A program made the position numbers and the translations under genes. Below are positions 1 to 11,300 of a DNA stretch of 60,000 nucleotides, piece after piece; within the stretch, counting starts at the first letter, position 1; each line of letters opens with the position of its first letter. Under the pieces are notes generated by a model. It did not search any database, was not told the DNA's origin, and saw only the letters and a list, made by a program, of their open reading frames with translations. The stretch spans positions 8,242,030-8,302,029 of the forward strand of contig CAIIXF020000009.1 in NCBI GenBank assembly GCA_903813345.2, written 5' to 3'. Source of the DNA: Owenia fusiformis (Eukaryota; Annelida; Polychaeta; Sabellida; Oweniidae).

Positions 1-344
1 ACCAGTTTCGTTTCTTCTTGTATAGGCCTATTAATTTTTATTACATCACTGTCATATGACATTCACCAGCCACGACGATTTTTTTATCTTGTATATCCTC
101 GGGAGTACCATGTTGTTATTAATTAAACATCAATAGGTTTGTTATTCCATTAATGTGAGTGAGGACTATGCATATAACAGTGAATAATCAAACAAATATT
201 TATTTAATCCTACTTTTGGTGAATAGCCCGATGTATCATATTTTCGCAAACGCATTTGTGACTCATATTCCTGGTTCAGTACAATTAGCCTATTAACTCA
301 CCTCTGGAATGAGTAATTCCCAACATGTTTACTTATCAGAGTAT
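1..344. other. intron or flank left of the sulfurtransferase exon
   Basis: No coding sequence is seen. The sulfurtransferase exon ends with a splice donor just to the right, so on the minus strand this stretch should be its first intron. The second rhodanese domain, with the catalytic cysteine loop, is not encoded here and must lie off the left edge. Confidence 0.5.
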
Positions 345-358
345 CTAGTCATGTTTAC

Positions 359-944
359 CTGGCCTTGGCTCCGGGGAAGTTCCGCAGAAACGTCCACTGG
401 GCCTAGCGTCTACCAGAACGAATTCATTACTCGTTAAATTCCTTTCAATATCCTCATATGTCCTTACAAGATCGGGCCTGTAGTTAGCTTTAAATGTTTT
501 TGGCCCGACTTTTGGTATCTCATCTGTTTCTGTAAATCCATCCTTCTCCCATCTAGGGAAACCCCCGTCTAGTACAGAGACCTTTTCATGACCAAATGCC
601 CTAAACATCCACCATATCCTGGGGGAAGAGAACATACCCAATCCTGCGTGATTATCGTAAATGACAACATGGGTTTCATTGCTGATGCCCAATGATCCGA
701 CATATGTCTCAAATTCTTCCGCTGTTGGTAACATAAACGGAAGATTGGAGTTTTTATCACAGCATTCCTCTATGTTAAAAAACAATGCATACGGTATGTG
801 TCTGCGGTAATATTCCTGCCAGGCGTTTCTCTTCGAAAAAGGCATATGCCAAGACCCATCAAGCAAGCAAATCGTCCCATCATTTTTCTCTAATTGTTGA
901 GCAAGCCAGAAACTTTCTACAACCGGTGTAATTTCCTTAGCCAT
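359..944 (-). CDS. 3-mercaptopyruvate / thiosulfate sulfurtransferase, first coding exon (partial)
   Basis: The exon encodes 195 residues of the non-catalytic N-terminal rhodanese domain of the MPST/TST family. These enzymes move sulfur from 3-mercaptopyruvate or thiosulfate to thiols or cyanide, in cytosol or mitochondria. Family signatures are CLLDGSWHMP near residue 30, HIPYALFFNIEECCD near 50, MLPTAEEFETYV near 72, HVVIYDNHAGLGMFSSPRIW near 92-111, and VLDGGFPRW near 125. The exon ends inside the interdomain linker (DARPSGRFCGTSPEPRPG), at a good donor, AG|GTAAAC, with the intron starting at 358; the reading frame runs only five more codons. The ATG at 944 is the first in frame and fits the family start. 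No mitochondrial presequence is obvious. The active-site loop CG-S-G of the second domain is not in the window. A TATA-like TTTATAAATA lies at about 1078-1088 upstream. The family is certain; MPST versus TST is not settled by this half. Confidence 0.9.
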
Positions 945-2005
945 CTTGTATGCTTTATGTATTACCTACACGATCTAGGCTATGCCAAAAATAGCCAAAA
1001 ATGCTGATGTGTAACATGAGTCAAAACTGAGGATCTTGCAGGCTGGATTTAGTAAGTCACGCTGACCTTATCTTCTGTTTATAAATACCTATATAGATCC
1101 CATGCCATACATCTGATTGTTATTACATCAACGTCGGTTTATTTTCCGATCATAATGATATCAAAATCGGATTAAGTGACAGCGGATGTCGGATATATCT
1201 TGCAAACCCGCTTTTTATATTGTGATCAACCAAGGTATATCAAGCTCACTTGAGCTCTTTTGATTTGCTTTATTGATCAAATTATTTGTGGCTGTGGATA
1301 TTTGACACGGGCTTTGTTTCGTTAAGTGTTACTAATGGTTCCTATGTGGGTTATCATTATGCATAAAATAAAACTTGGATAAAACCAGGTATTTTTCTGA
1401 ACTGACGAGTAATCTTTCTTAGTTAAAAGATGGCAGTGTGAACTACTGTGACTAAATATTTCAGATACCCGCGGGTATACGAATTTAGTTGAGCCTGATT
1501 TCGGACCTGGGATGGGGGCAGATTGGTTCCCGAAAATATTTAGGGCCCAACTTTTGCTCCTTCAGCAATAAAAGGAAAATGGGCCTCAAATTTTAAAATT
1601 CAGGTCCTTTTAATGAATGTATATACACTGTATGTATCTTTATTTCCCACATAACAGTGGATTTCATATGAACATTGACGCCTTTGTAATTTCAATTTTT
1701 GAAAAATAATTTTGACTTCTAACTAGAAGACCTAGAAGACTGTTTTCCTTATGAAAAAAACGAATAATTATTAGTCAAAACAAATGTGATAAAGAGAACC
1801 AATACCGCGAGAAACCTTTTTTCAACAGATTTTATGTGCTCTTTACAGGTTTTTATCAATGATAATTCCAATATGAATTGAAGTCAATTCATCATGAACG
1901 GTAACTTCGGTGTATGTTAATAAACATGATAAAAAGTCTTATCTTAATGAAATTGTGTTTGTTATCATGTTTTAATTTAGAAAAACCATCATCTCATTGT
2001 TATTA
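945..2005. other. intergenic, promoter side of the sulfurtransferase gene
   Basis: No gene is seen. The first 200 bases probably hold the sulfurtransferase 5' UTR and promoter. A stretch at about 1500-1620 (with GGGCCTCAAATTTTAAAA) resembles the right arm of the hAT-like element at 51081-52129 and may be a worn relic of that family. Confidence 0.4.
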
Positions 2006-2342
2006 AGGAGGCAAAGAATTAAAAAAAAATATAGGCCAATAAGTCTATCACTAACTGACTATAAAATACTGGCACTTGCAATTGCAGACAGGCAACAGTT
2101 AGTAGTAGTATAGTAGCCCGGAAACTTAATAGTTTATATCAAACTGCATGGTAGATACATTGGTAACAGTTGCCGATTAGTAATATATATTTTTGAGTAT
2201 TGAAATAATAATGACAAATGGCAAGGATCAATTCTGTATTTAGATTTTACGAAAGCTTTTGATTCTATTGAATGGAACTTCATGTTTGCAACTTTTAAAA
2301 AGAGTTTTACCATAATACCAGCATTATTGAAATCAGACAAGT
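2006..2342 (+). pseudogene. LINE reverse-transcriptase fragment (L1/Tx1-like), dead
   Basis: Conceptual translation in shifting frames gives recognisable RT blocks: RPISLSLTDYKILALAIADR (about 2033-2092), then a GRYIGNSCRL-like block (about 2150-2180), then LYLDFTKAFDSIEWNF (about 2235-2282), which holds the first catalytic Asp. Several stops and frameshifts separate them. The fragment is cut on the right by the mariner element that begins at 2345, so the LINE is older than that mariner. It is the same broad clade as the better LINE at 24256-26445. It cannot encode a working enzyme. Confidence 0.75.
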
Positions 2343-2344
2343 AA

Positions 2345-3441
2345 TACGAGGGGTGATCCAAAAGTCTTGGACGCCCCGCTCTAACTTTGCTATTTTCTAA
2401 TATAATTACATGAAACTTTCAGATTATAAAGATCAACATCTTAACAACTTTGTGTATACGTTTCAACAGAAAATAATATATTTTAGCTACTTTTCTGAAT
2501 ATTTTTTAATACCGGGTCCCTGCCACCCGGAACGGTATTTAAATATAGCAAATCACGTCACAACTGTTTTAATATGGCAAATACTTTAGGTGCAGGTGCA
2601 CAACCTAACACCAGTCATGATATGAGAGATTTTCAGATATTCAGTCTGAGTGTCATCTGCCATCATCATTTTCACATATTAAGACCTACTTTTCAATATA
2701 TTTTCCACTAATTTGAACACATTTTTCATACTGCTTTACCAATGAATGAAAGACATTTAAGAAACCGCCATTGCTTATGTGATACAAATGCTGCTGGAGT
2801 GCCACTCTAAACCTCATCCAATGAGTAAGAAACATTTTCTTTCAACCCTCCTTTCAACTTAGAGAAAATGAAGAAAATCACACGGAGCCATATCTAGACC
2901 GTATCGTGCATATGGTAGCTGCTCAAGGTCAATAATAGTGAAAATATATTGTAGTATTCATTGTTCCACTTTGATTTCTTTCATGTTCTGCATTTCAGCA
3001 GCCATCTTGAAGCAAAAATGATACCAGAATGAGGGTCGATTGTCTATTGTCATTTTCTTAGAACTTTACATATATGGCCATTGTCATATGTGACATTATA
3101 ATTAAAACACAATTAATTGGTTGCCTAGTAACATAGGAAGTAAACTAACATGGTTTAACATTCAAAATTTAAGGAAAGATAGTGGTCATGATTTGCAAAA
3201 CAAGTCAAATAGCGGCAACATCTAAGGTTGAAGGTTGCCATGTGCGAATACCGTTCCGGGTGGCAGGGTCCCTCCATTAATAACTATCTAGAAAACTACA
3301 TAAAATATATCATTTCATCATGGAATTAATACACAAAGTAGTTATGTTGTTGGTCTTTATTATTGGAAAGTTTAAAGTAATTTTCTCAAAAACCAACAAA
3401 ATTAGAGCAGGGCGTCCAAGACTTTTGGATCACCCCTCGTA
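2345..3441 (-). mobile_element. mariner-type transposon, internally deleted, copy 1 (1097 bp)
   Basis: The ends are inverted copies of TACGAGGGGTGATCCAAAAG, continuing for about 38 bases with TA at both outer edges, as in Tc1/mariner insertions. On the minus strand the interior still encodes the C-terminal part of a mariner transposase: LEQLPYARYGLDMAPCDFL (about 2908-2935), with the third catalytic Asp position still present, then worn LKGW and YVEK regions. The N-terminal helix-turn-helix region is joined almost directly to it, so the middle of the gene, with the first two catalytic Asp, is missing. A copy of exactly the same length sits at 14174-15270 in the opposite orientation. The element cannot make transposase, but could have been moved in trans. 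Confidence 0.88.
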
Positions 3442-3610
3442 AATAATCGCCGAGAGGGTCCAAATAACAACCATACCTTGAGATTCAGTGTTATAAAATA
3501 AGGTTGCAGACAAGTTAACTGTTAGTTTTGAAAAGCAATATATTAAGTCAACTACTGATTTAAGTAACCAAGGAATAAATAGAGGTTATTTACTAGGAGG
3601 GATTCAATAT

Positions 3611-4140
3611 GGGTTTTATTCCGAGATACAATATGATATTTCCCGAGGGCCCTATCCGGACCCTCGGGGAATATCATATTGTCACGACTAATCCCATTTA
3701 GTCTACAAAAATAGAGGATATCCTATGATTTATGAGTGATATGATTTTTATCCTAGAATGGATATGATATCTGCACGAGCGAGCGAAGCGAGAGAGTGCA
3801 GATATCAATAACCATGAGTGGATTAAAATCATATCACGAGTAAATCATAGGATGTTCTTTTTATTCCATAGTTAAAGTCATCATCAGAATCGTCGGAAAT
3901 TAAGTCATTTAATTCGAATTTTCCAAACGATCCGGCGATGTTGACACTTAGCCTCGTTTTGAGTCTGAAGAAGCAAAAATCCATAAACCATCGCATACGA
4001 CGTCGTATGTCATGGCTATAAACCGTATGCTATGGTTAAGTGAAAATTTGTCAAAAATATCATATTTTACCACTGATTACAAAAATACCGTTTTTATTTT
4101 CACATGTTATCCTATGAATATCATGCTAACTATGGAATAA
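3611..4140. repeat. nested hairpins, foldback-like element
   Basis: Three inverted repeats follow one another. Arms 3611-3651 and 3658-3705 pair around ATATGATATTTCCCGAGGG. Arms from 3719 and to 3853 pair around ATCCTATGATTTATGAGTGA, with an inner stem whose tip is GAGCGAGCGAAGCGAGAGAG. Finally TTATTCCATAGTTA (3861-3874) pairs with its complement at 4126-4140. No ORF of interest is present. It looks like a foldback or MITE-like element, or two nested ones; the exact limits are uncertain. Confidence 0.6.
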
Positions 4141-5098
4141 TAGGACTTACTTTATGGCATTTTGAAAAATAACAATTTTATTGTATAACATAAACACATC
4201 AACATAAATAGAAATTGAACAATGCGTGTACATGTCCATTACAGGGCATTCGTATATTGCTCAGATTTCTATGACGATGCCTGTCCGTGTTAGAGCATGA
4301 TGAAGAAATTCGCCTACATGTATGTTTAACAGGCTTAAAATCTTCATACTTCATACGTTTCAAAATCTCTATTTTCAATTTTGTTTGGAAAATATCGTTT
4401 CCCGCATTTATCGACTCAAAAAGGGTAATAGGAAGCTTTGTTTGGGAAAACAATCCTGGGAGGTGAATACCATTTTCATGCAAGGGATTGGTAGGTGATT
4501 ACGATTTTCATGAGCGGGATTGGGTGGGACAATACGATTTTTTCAATATCAAAAATATTCCCGGGTGTTATTCACCGGGAAGTAGTAGCATCATGGGATA
4601 ACATAGAATATATGGGTTCGTTTAGTGTACCAAGACCATGCTTACCTGTATCCATTGTCAGTATTTCTGCCTTTGATAAAATAGAATATAGAAATTAACA
4701 TTTGCATCAGCTTAATGCAGATGTTATGCCTATTTAGGTTTGAATACAGAACACACAGGTTGCATGGCTAAAAGTATATTTGTTTAACTCCTGAAAAATT
4801 TTAACTGACTCAAAACACCTTTTGTCAAAATGTCGACATGACGATGACAAAGAGGTTTTGAGTTTCGTATAACCTTTTCAATCGATAAAGTTTAATTAAT
4901 GTTCAATACAAACACGGTTGTCAAAAGCGTACATACATAATGCATATGAATTCAAACATTATGTAAATATAGACATGAGTTTTTCAATGAGTCGGAGCGT
5001 GTATTATCATGCCGCTGATTACTTTGACTGGACAACACGATCGTGTTAACATATTATAGGAATGTGTGAACATTTGAAATAACAAACATATCGCAGAA
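4141..5098. other. upstream region of the ankyrin gene
   Basis: No gene can be supported. A 32-base unit with GGGATTGG is repeated two to three times at about 4450-4545. An open frame on the minus strand (4199-4483) has no recognisable domain. The last 100 bases before 5099 would be the 5' leader of the ankyrin gene; no clear TATA box is seen. Confidence 0.35.
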
Positions 5099-8000
5099 AT
5101 GGCTGCTTATACCGATCTGTTGGATCAGGAGATTAAAAATGCACTTGATAGGAAAGATGAATACCAGCTGCAGTCGATTCTCCATAGAATATCCAAATGC
5201 CCTAAAGACCTATTTCTGTGGGTATTGCAGGGAAATATGAAACTTAGTAAAGAAACAATGGATTTATTGGAAAGGAGAGGTGCAGATGTCAATATTGTGG
5301 ACAATATTGGTTGGCCTGCTTTGATGCATGCTTGTAACTCTAGCTCTCTGGAATGTACAGAGTGGTTAACTGATCACGGTACAGATGTCAATGCTAGGAA
5401 CACGGATGATGAGACTGCATTGATGTGGGCTTGTAATACTGGCTCTTTGGAATGTACTCAGTGGTTAACAGAGCATGGTGCAGATGTCAATGCTAGGAAC
5501 AGGGATGGTGAAACTGCATTGATGTGGGCTTGTAAGACTGGCTCTTTGGAATGTACTCAGTGATTAACTGAGCATGGTGCTGATGTCAATGCTAGGAACA
5601 ATGAGGATGACACTGCATTGATGTTGGCTTGTAAGTCTGGCTTTCTGGAATGTACACAGTGGTTAACAGAGCATGGTGCAGATGTCAATGCTAGGGACAA
5701 TGATGGTTGGACTGCATTGATGTTGGCTTGTCACTCTGGCTCTCTGGAATGTACACAGTGGTTAACAGAGCATGGTGCAGATGTTAATGCTGGGGACAAT
5801 ACTGGTGTGACTGCATTGATGTTGGCTTGTGAGTCTGGCTCTCTGGAATGTACACAGTGGTTAACAGACAAGGGTGCAGATGTCAATGCTACGGATGATG
5901 ATAACGAAACTGCATTGATGTGGGCTTGTAAGACTGGCTCTCTGGATTGTACACAATGGTTAACAGAGTATGGTGCTGATGTCAATGCTAGGAACAATGA
6001 GGATGATACTGCACTGGTGTATGCTTGTCACTCTGGCTCTCTGGAATGTACACAGTGGTTAAAAGAGCATGGTGCAGATGTCAATGCTGGGGGCAACAAT
6101 GGTATGACCGCATTGATGTTGGCTTGTAAGTCTGGTTCTCTGGAATGTACTCAGTGGTTAGCAGAGCATGGTGCAGATGTCAATGCTAGGAAGACGTATG
6201 GTGGAATTGCATTGATGTGGGCTTGTGATTCTGGCTCTTTGGAATGTACACAGTGGTTAACAGAGCATGGTGAACATGTCAATGCTAGGAACTATAATGA
6301 TAAGACTGCATTGATGTGGGCTTGTAAGTCTGGCTCTCTGGAATGTACACAGTGGTTAACAGAGCATGGTGCACATGTCAATGCTAGGGACTATAATGAT
6401 AGGACTGCATTGATGTGGACTTGTAAGTCTGGCTCTCTGGAATGTACAAAGTGGTTGGCAGAGCATGGTGCTGATTTCAATGCTAGGAGCAATGATGGTG
6501 TGACTGCATTGATGTGGGCTTGTGATTCTGGCCCTTTGGAATGTACTCAGTGGTTAACAGAGCATGGTGCTGATGTCAATGCTGGAGACATATTTGGTAC
6601 AACTGCATTGATGTGGGCTTGTGATTCTGGCTCTTTGGAATGTACACAGTGGTTGACAGAGCATGGTGCAGATGTCAATGCTAGGGACAAGTATGGTAGG
6701 ACTGCATTGATGTTTGCTTGTAAGTCTGGCTCTCTGGAATGTACACACTGGTTAACAGAGCATGGTGCACATGTCAATGCTAGGGACAATGATGATGAGA
6801 CTGCATTGATGTTGGCTTGTAAGTCTGGGTCGCTGGAATGTACAAAGTGGTTGACAGAGCATGGTGCAGATGTCAATGCTAGTGACAATGATGGTAGGAC
6901 TGCATTGATGTTGGCTTGTGACTCTGGCTCTCTGGAATGTACACAGTGGTTAACAGAGCATGGTGCAGATGTCAATGCTAGGGGCAATGATGATAAGACT
7001 GCATTGATGTTGGCTTGTAAGTCTGGGTCGCTGGAATGTACAAAGTGGTTGACAGAGCATGGTGCAGATGTCAATGCTAGTGACAATGATGGTGGGACTG
7101 CATCGATGTTGGCTTATAGATCTGGCTCTCTGGAATGTACACAGTGGTTAATAGAGCATGGTGCAGATGTCAATGCTAGGAGAAATGATGATGAGATTTT
7201 TATTGATGTTGGCTTGTAAGTCTGGGTCGCTGGAATGTACAAAGTGGTTAACAGAGCATGGTGCAGATGTCAATGCTAGGAACAAGTATGGTAGTACTGC
7301 ATTGATGTTTGCTTGTAAGACTGGCTCTCTGAAATGTACACAGTGGTTAACAGAGTATAATGCAGATGTTAATGCTATGAACAGAGCTGAATGGACTCCA
7401 TTGATGTATTGTTGTATCTCTAGCTCTCCGGAATGTACACGGTGGTTAACGGAGCTTGGTGCAGATGTCAATGCTAGGAACAATAATGATATAACTGCAT
7501 TGATGTTGGCTTGTAAATCTGGCTCTCTGGAATGTACACAGTGGTTAACAGAGCATGGTGCAGATGTCAATGCTAGTGACAATGATGGTAGGACTGCATT
7601 GATGTCGGCTTGGGACTCTGTCTCTCTGGAATGTGTACAGTGGTTAACAGAGCATGGTGCAGATGTCAATGCTAGTGACAATGATGGTAGGACTGCATTG
7701 ATGTCGGCTTGTGACTCTGGCTCTCTGGAATGTGTACAGTGGTTAACAGAGCATGGTGCAGATGTCAATGCTAGGGACAATAATGATAGAACTGCATTGA
7801 TGTTGGCGTGTGAATCTGGCTCTCTGGAATGTACACAGTGTTTAACAGAGTATGGTGCAGATGTTGATGCAAGGAACAGAGCTGGTAAGACTCCATTGAT
7901 GTATGCGATCTCCAGCTCTCGAGAATGTACAGAGTGGTTAACGGACCATGGTGCAGATGCCAATGCTAGGGATAATGCTGGTAGGACTGCATTAATGTAT

Positions 8001-8966
8001 GCTTGTAAGTCTAGGTCTCTTGAATATATACAGTGTTTAGCAGAGCATGGTGCAGATGTCAATGCAAGGGACAATAATGGTAGGACTGTATTGATGCATG
8101 CTTTTGACTCTTATTCTCTAGAATGTACACGTATACAGTGGTTTGCAGAGCATGGTGCAGATATCAATGCAAGGGACAATAATGGTAGGACTGTATTGAT
8201 GCATGCTTTTGACTGTCACGCTCTGGAATATATACAGTGTTTAACAGAGCATGGTGCAGATGTCAATGCAAGGGACAATTATGGTAGGACTGTATTGATG
8301 CATGCTTTTGACTGTCACTCTCTGGAATGTACACATATACAGTGTTTAGCAGAGCATGGTGCAGATGTAAATGCTAGGGACAACAATGGCAGGACTGCAT
8401 TGATGTATGCTTGCGACTCCTGTCACTCTCTGGAAAGTATACAATGTTTAATAGAGCATGGTGCAGATGTAAATGCAAGGGCCAATTCCAGGAATAACAA
8501 AAACAAAACTGAACTCATGATAAGTATTCAGAGAAGATCCATCGAGTGGGTCAGAATATTTACAGATGCCTGTGCAGATGTCAATGCTATTGATGATTCA
8601 GGCAATTCAGCATTAGCTTACCTAGATGCGTCAAACCCTGAACGTAGTGAAATATATTCTATCTTAACCATACTTGGGGCCAAAGATGAAGATTACCAAA
8701 AACTCAAGTCACTTAACAGATATGCAATTAATGATCAGCAACATGAATCCATTTAATCTATCAATGCAATGAAAGCTAAATGGAAGCTTAATTTATCTTA
8801 TCAGGCTAGACAGTCTCTTTATCAAACTTGTGTGTCAAACAACCGACAATACACATATACAATGAAAAGTCTTATTAAAGACGGGATTTTGCCTTCAAGG
8901 TTGGCTAACTTTATCCTGTTTAAGGATCCAGATGCTATTAGTGAAATTTCAGCTATCATAAAATAA
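5099..8966 (+). pseudogene. ankyrin-repeat protein with SOCS-box-like tail (ASB-like), frame broken three times
   Basis: The ATG at 5099 has a purine at -3 and G at +4. It opens a reading frame with about 65 non-repeat residues followed by some 34 ankyrin repeats of about 33 residues (consensus GADVNARDNDGRTALMLAC, then SGSLECTQWLTEH). Three defects break it: TGG to TGA at 5561-5563 in repeat 3; one extra base in a T run near 7197 in repeat 20; and a TAA at 8754-8756. All repeats resume in register after each defect. After the TAA the same frame stays open for 69 codons to 8966 and encodes SLYQTC, then LPSRLANFIL, which match the elongin-BC box (S-L-x3-C) and the Cul5-type LP..L..YL motif of a SOCS box. 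ASB proteins with this layout recruit substrates to Cul5 ubiquitin ligases. That role is inferred. No introns are apparent. Sequencing errors could explain some breaks; an alternative is a working shorter protein from 7158 to 8756. Confidence 0.75.
5300..8600 (+). repeat. 99-bp tandem DNA repeat encoding the ankyrin units
   Basis: The ankyrin array is repetitive at the DNA level: blocks such as CTCTGGAATGTACACAGTGG and AGAGCATGGTGCAGATGTCA recur almost unchanged every 99 bases across about 5300-7900. Units from about 8000 are more divergent, and several carry two extra codons (CTRIQ, CTHIQ) or one extra (SCHS). The homogeneity of the middle suggests recent unequal crossing-over or gene conversion. 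The array also opens long shadow frames on the minus strand, which are not genes. Confidence 0.9.
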
Positions 8967-9424
8967 CTGCATAATTGTTATAAAGTGGATACTTTAAGAA
9001 AAGAACAAGAGCAACGTTATAAAGTATATTTACTAAGTAGATGGGTGTTATAATAAGAATGAGACTGAGGTGAGGGAAGAACAAAAAAAAAGAAAGAAAG
9101 AAGACTACATAGCTAAAACATGAGCAAGCAAACAACAAAAACAAGATGTATTAATAAAATACAAGTTGAACTGAATATAACTTCAAATATTTTTTATTTA
9201 TTAACTTAGAAGTTTCGTTATAATGAACAAAGTGAAGATGATGAAATTAACATAATTAGCATATTCCATGCATTATCCATGCAATGGGTGTTTCATTTGC
9301 CGATTAGCTTGAACTATTAGCTTGATACCCCATAGCAGACCAATTTTATGATCACACCCTATGTCAGTAAGGATTAAAAATAAACATTTCAATAATAACG
9401 TGATACAATTACGAAGAACTCATG
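8967..9424 (+). other. 3' flank of the ankyrin gene with poly-A signal
   Basis: No ORF of interest. AATAAA at 9153-9158 would serve as polyadenylation signal about 190 bases after the end of the SOCS-like frame. The rest is AT-rich with no recognised element until the mariner at 9425. Confidence 0.45.
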
Positions 9425-10468
9425 TACAGGGTGTTCAGTAAATAAGGTGAATGGGTCTGGTATTTTGTTAGTATTGGTCCAAACATCATGGCATTTAGTG
9501 AGCATATACCTTGGACATTTCTAAATTGATTTATTTAAAGATATTTATTCTGCAATTTGATTGGTTGATAATATGGTCACCATAGCAACCGGAAGTGCGG
9601 GTACCTGGAGCACTCTAGCTCTAAATCGAATCCATGAAAATTACATAATAATTTGGCTATTACTTCAGGTGCGAGAACATCATCAAAACAGTAAACTAAT
9701 ATTTTTCAAAAGTTCTGATATGCTGTCAGTTTGTTTTTATGGTAACATATGTTTAATTATAACTAATGATGTCATAGATGAAAATGAAATCACCATCTTC
9801 TATGCATTGAAAGATGCTTTGAAGAAGAAACACCATAGGCAGAAATTAAAATGCCACTGGGATAAGGCCCCGTCACACAAAACTAGTCTTACACGGACTA
9901 CAATAGAGCAGTTACAACCTCCAATGATTATGATAGAACATGCTCCATAATCACCGGACCTTGCTTGACCTTGACTTTTATCTTCATGGTGAACTAAAAA
10001 GTGGCTTGAAGGGAATGCTCTTTCTTCAGGTGATGGACTTCACACAAACCATCCTTGCTTAACTCTTCCAGATGAGAAATAGTGGGTTCGAGAGTGTATT
10101 CAGAGAATAGGCAAAGAGACCCCAGAAATACATTCAGCTTAAAGGACATTGAAAAGGAGTTATAACTGTATACTTAATGTATGATTTACAGTGTATTATC
10201 AAACAAATGTGAATGGAATATTAAGTGTTATAAATACCCTGTAGGATTAAACAATGAACTTAGTTTTTTTCTTTTTTGAAAATACTCCAGGTACCCATAC
10301 TTTCAGTTGCTATGGTAACCATATTATCAACCAATCGAAAAGTAGACCTGATATCTTTACATATAGCAATGTAGAAATGTCAAAGGTATATTCCCAGCTT
10401 TCATGATGTTTGGACCTAAACTAACGAAATACCAGACCCATTCAGCTTATTTACTGAACACCACGATA
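9425..10468 (+). mobile_element. second mariner-like element with long (about 190 bp) inverted ends
   Basis: The left end TACAGGGTGTTCAGTAAATA is matched in inverted form at the right end (to 10468), and the match continues with moderate divergence for about 190 bases, through GGTCCAAACATCATG and GATTGGTTGATAATATGGT. The outermost right bases are mutated (CCACGATA instead of CCCTGTA), but TA flanks both ends. The interior carries a decayed mariner-type transposase. The family differs from the CGAGGGG mariner at 2345 and 14174. Confidence 0.82.
9561..9967 (+). pseudogene. mariner-type transposase remnant
   Basis: The frame encodes 129 residues and then meets stops. Near its end is HRQKLKCHWDKAPSHKTS, matching the second catalytic Asp block of mariner transposases (usual form DNAPSH). 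After about 30 more residues and a TAA comes SPDLA (about 9951-9965), the third Asp block, followed by further stops and a degraded W-L-x-G region (KKWLEGN). The N-terminal DNA-binding domain and first Asp are not recognisable. The first 80 or so bases of the frame lie inside the terminal inverted repeat and are not ancestral coding sequence. Not functional. Confidence 0.75.
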
Positions 10469-10579
10469 TGAGAAATGAAATACCACACATTTATCTACCA
10501 AATAACAACTACGATTACATTTGTCATTTGAGTGGAAAATAAGACAAAATGAGCTACTCCATTTAAACGAATAGAAATC

Positions 10580-11300
10580 AAAAGGAGGAGGGAAATTAGC
10601 GCAACAGATTTTGGACAGTCATATGTTGGATTTTGGCCATTTTTCTGAGGATTTAAACAATTGCATATGTTAGGCCAGTAAATTACCTCCAGGAAAATCA
10701 CTTCTAGAGATGATAAAATAATTTCGACTTTGAGACAGGGTAGATGCAAACAACCCAAACACATGATTTTTCTGAAATGTTTTCCTAATTTTCGACCCCT
10801 TCCATCCCTGCTTTTTTAATTTTTCTTGCATCAATATGTTGCATTTTGACACATAGTTAACCGCTTAAAAGGAATAAGTGATTCCTTCAGGGGTTTTAAA
10901 GATACCCATCATGGGTGACCAAACTTAGCTGAAAGCAATGATTTTTCCTATGGGAAAATAACATGGGAAATATTTGTTTTCCACTTTATCTAAATGGAAT
11001 TATTTATTCCTTTTAAGGGATTAACTGTGTGTCAAAACGGAACATATTGATGCAAGAAAAATTAAAAAAGCAAGGATGGAAGGGGTTGAAAATCAGGAAA
11101 ACATTTCAGAAAAAACATGTGGGTGGGTTGTTTGCATCTACCCTGTCTCAAAGTCGAAATTATTTTATCATCTTTAGAAGTGATTTTCCTGGAGGTAAAA
11201 CATTCGCCTAACATATGCACCTGTTTAAATCCCCAAGAAATGGCCGAAATCAAACATATGACTGTCAAAAATCTGTTGCGCTAACTTCCCTCCTCCTTTC
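10580..11300. repeat. foldback element with 300-bp arms
   Basis: The left arm (10580-10877) begins AAAGGAGGAGGGAA and includes GATAAAATAATTTCGACTTT. It returns as its reverse complement in the right arm (11003-11300), with a spacer of about 125 bases. Arm identity is high by eye. Small frames in both arms (for example MSKRNILMQEKLKKQGWKG) are mirror copies and carry no known domain. It begins about 110 bases after the mariner at 9425-10468. RNA crossing it would form a long hairpin. Confidence 0.85.

Noticed and set aside
4199-4698. Short frames on both strands before the ankyrin gene
   Set aside because: No domain; partly made of a 32-base repeat.
5731-8074. Long minus-strand frames opposite the ankyrin array
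   Set aside because: They are mirror frames of a 99-base coding repeat; the residues (LALTSAPCSVNHCVHS) simply translate its complement.
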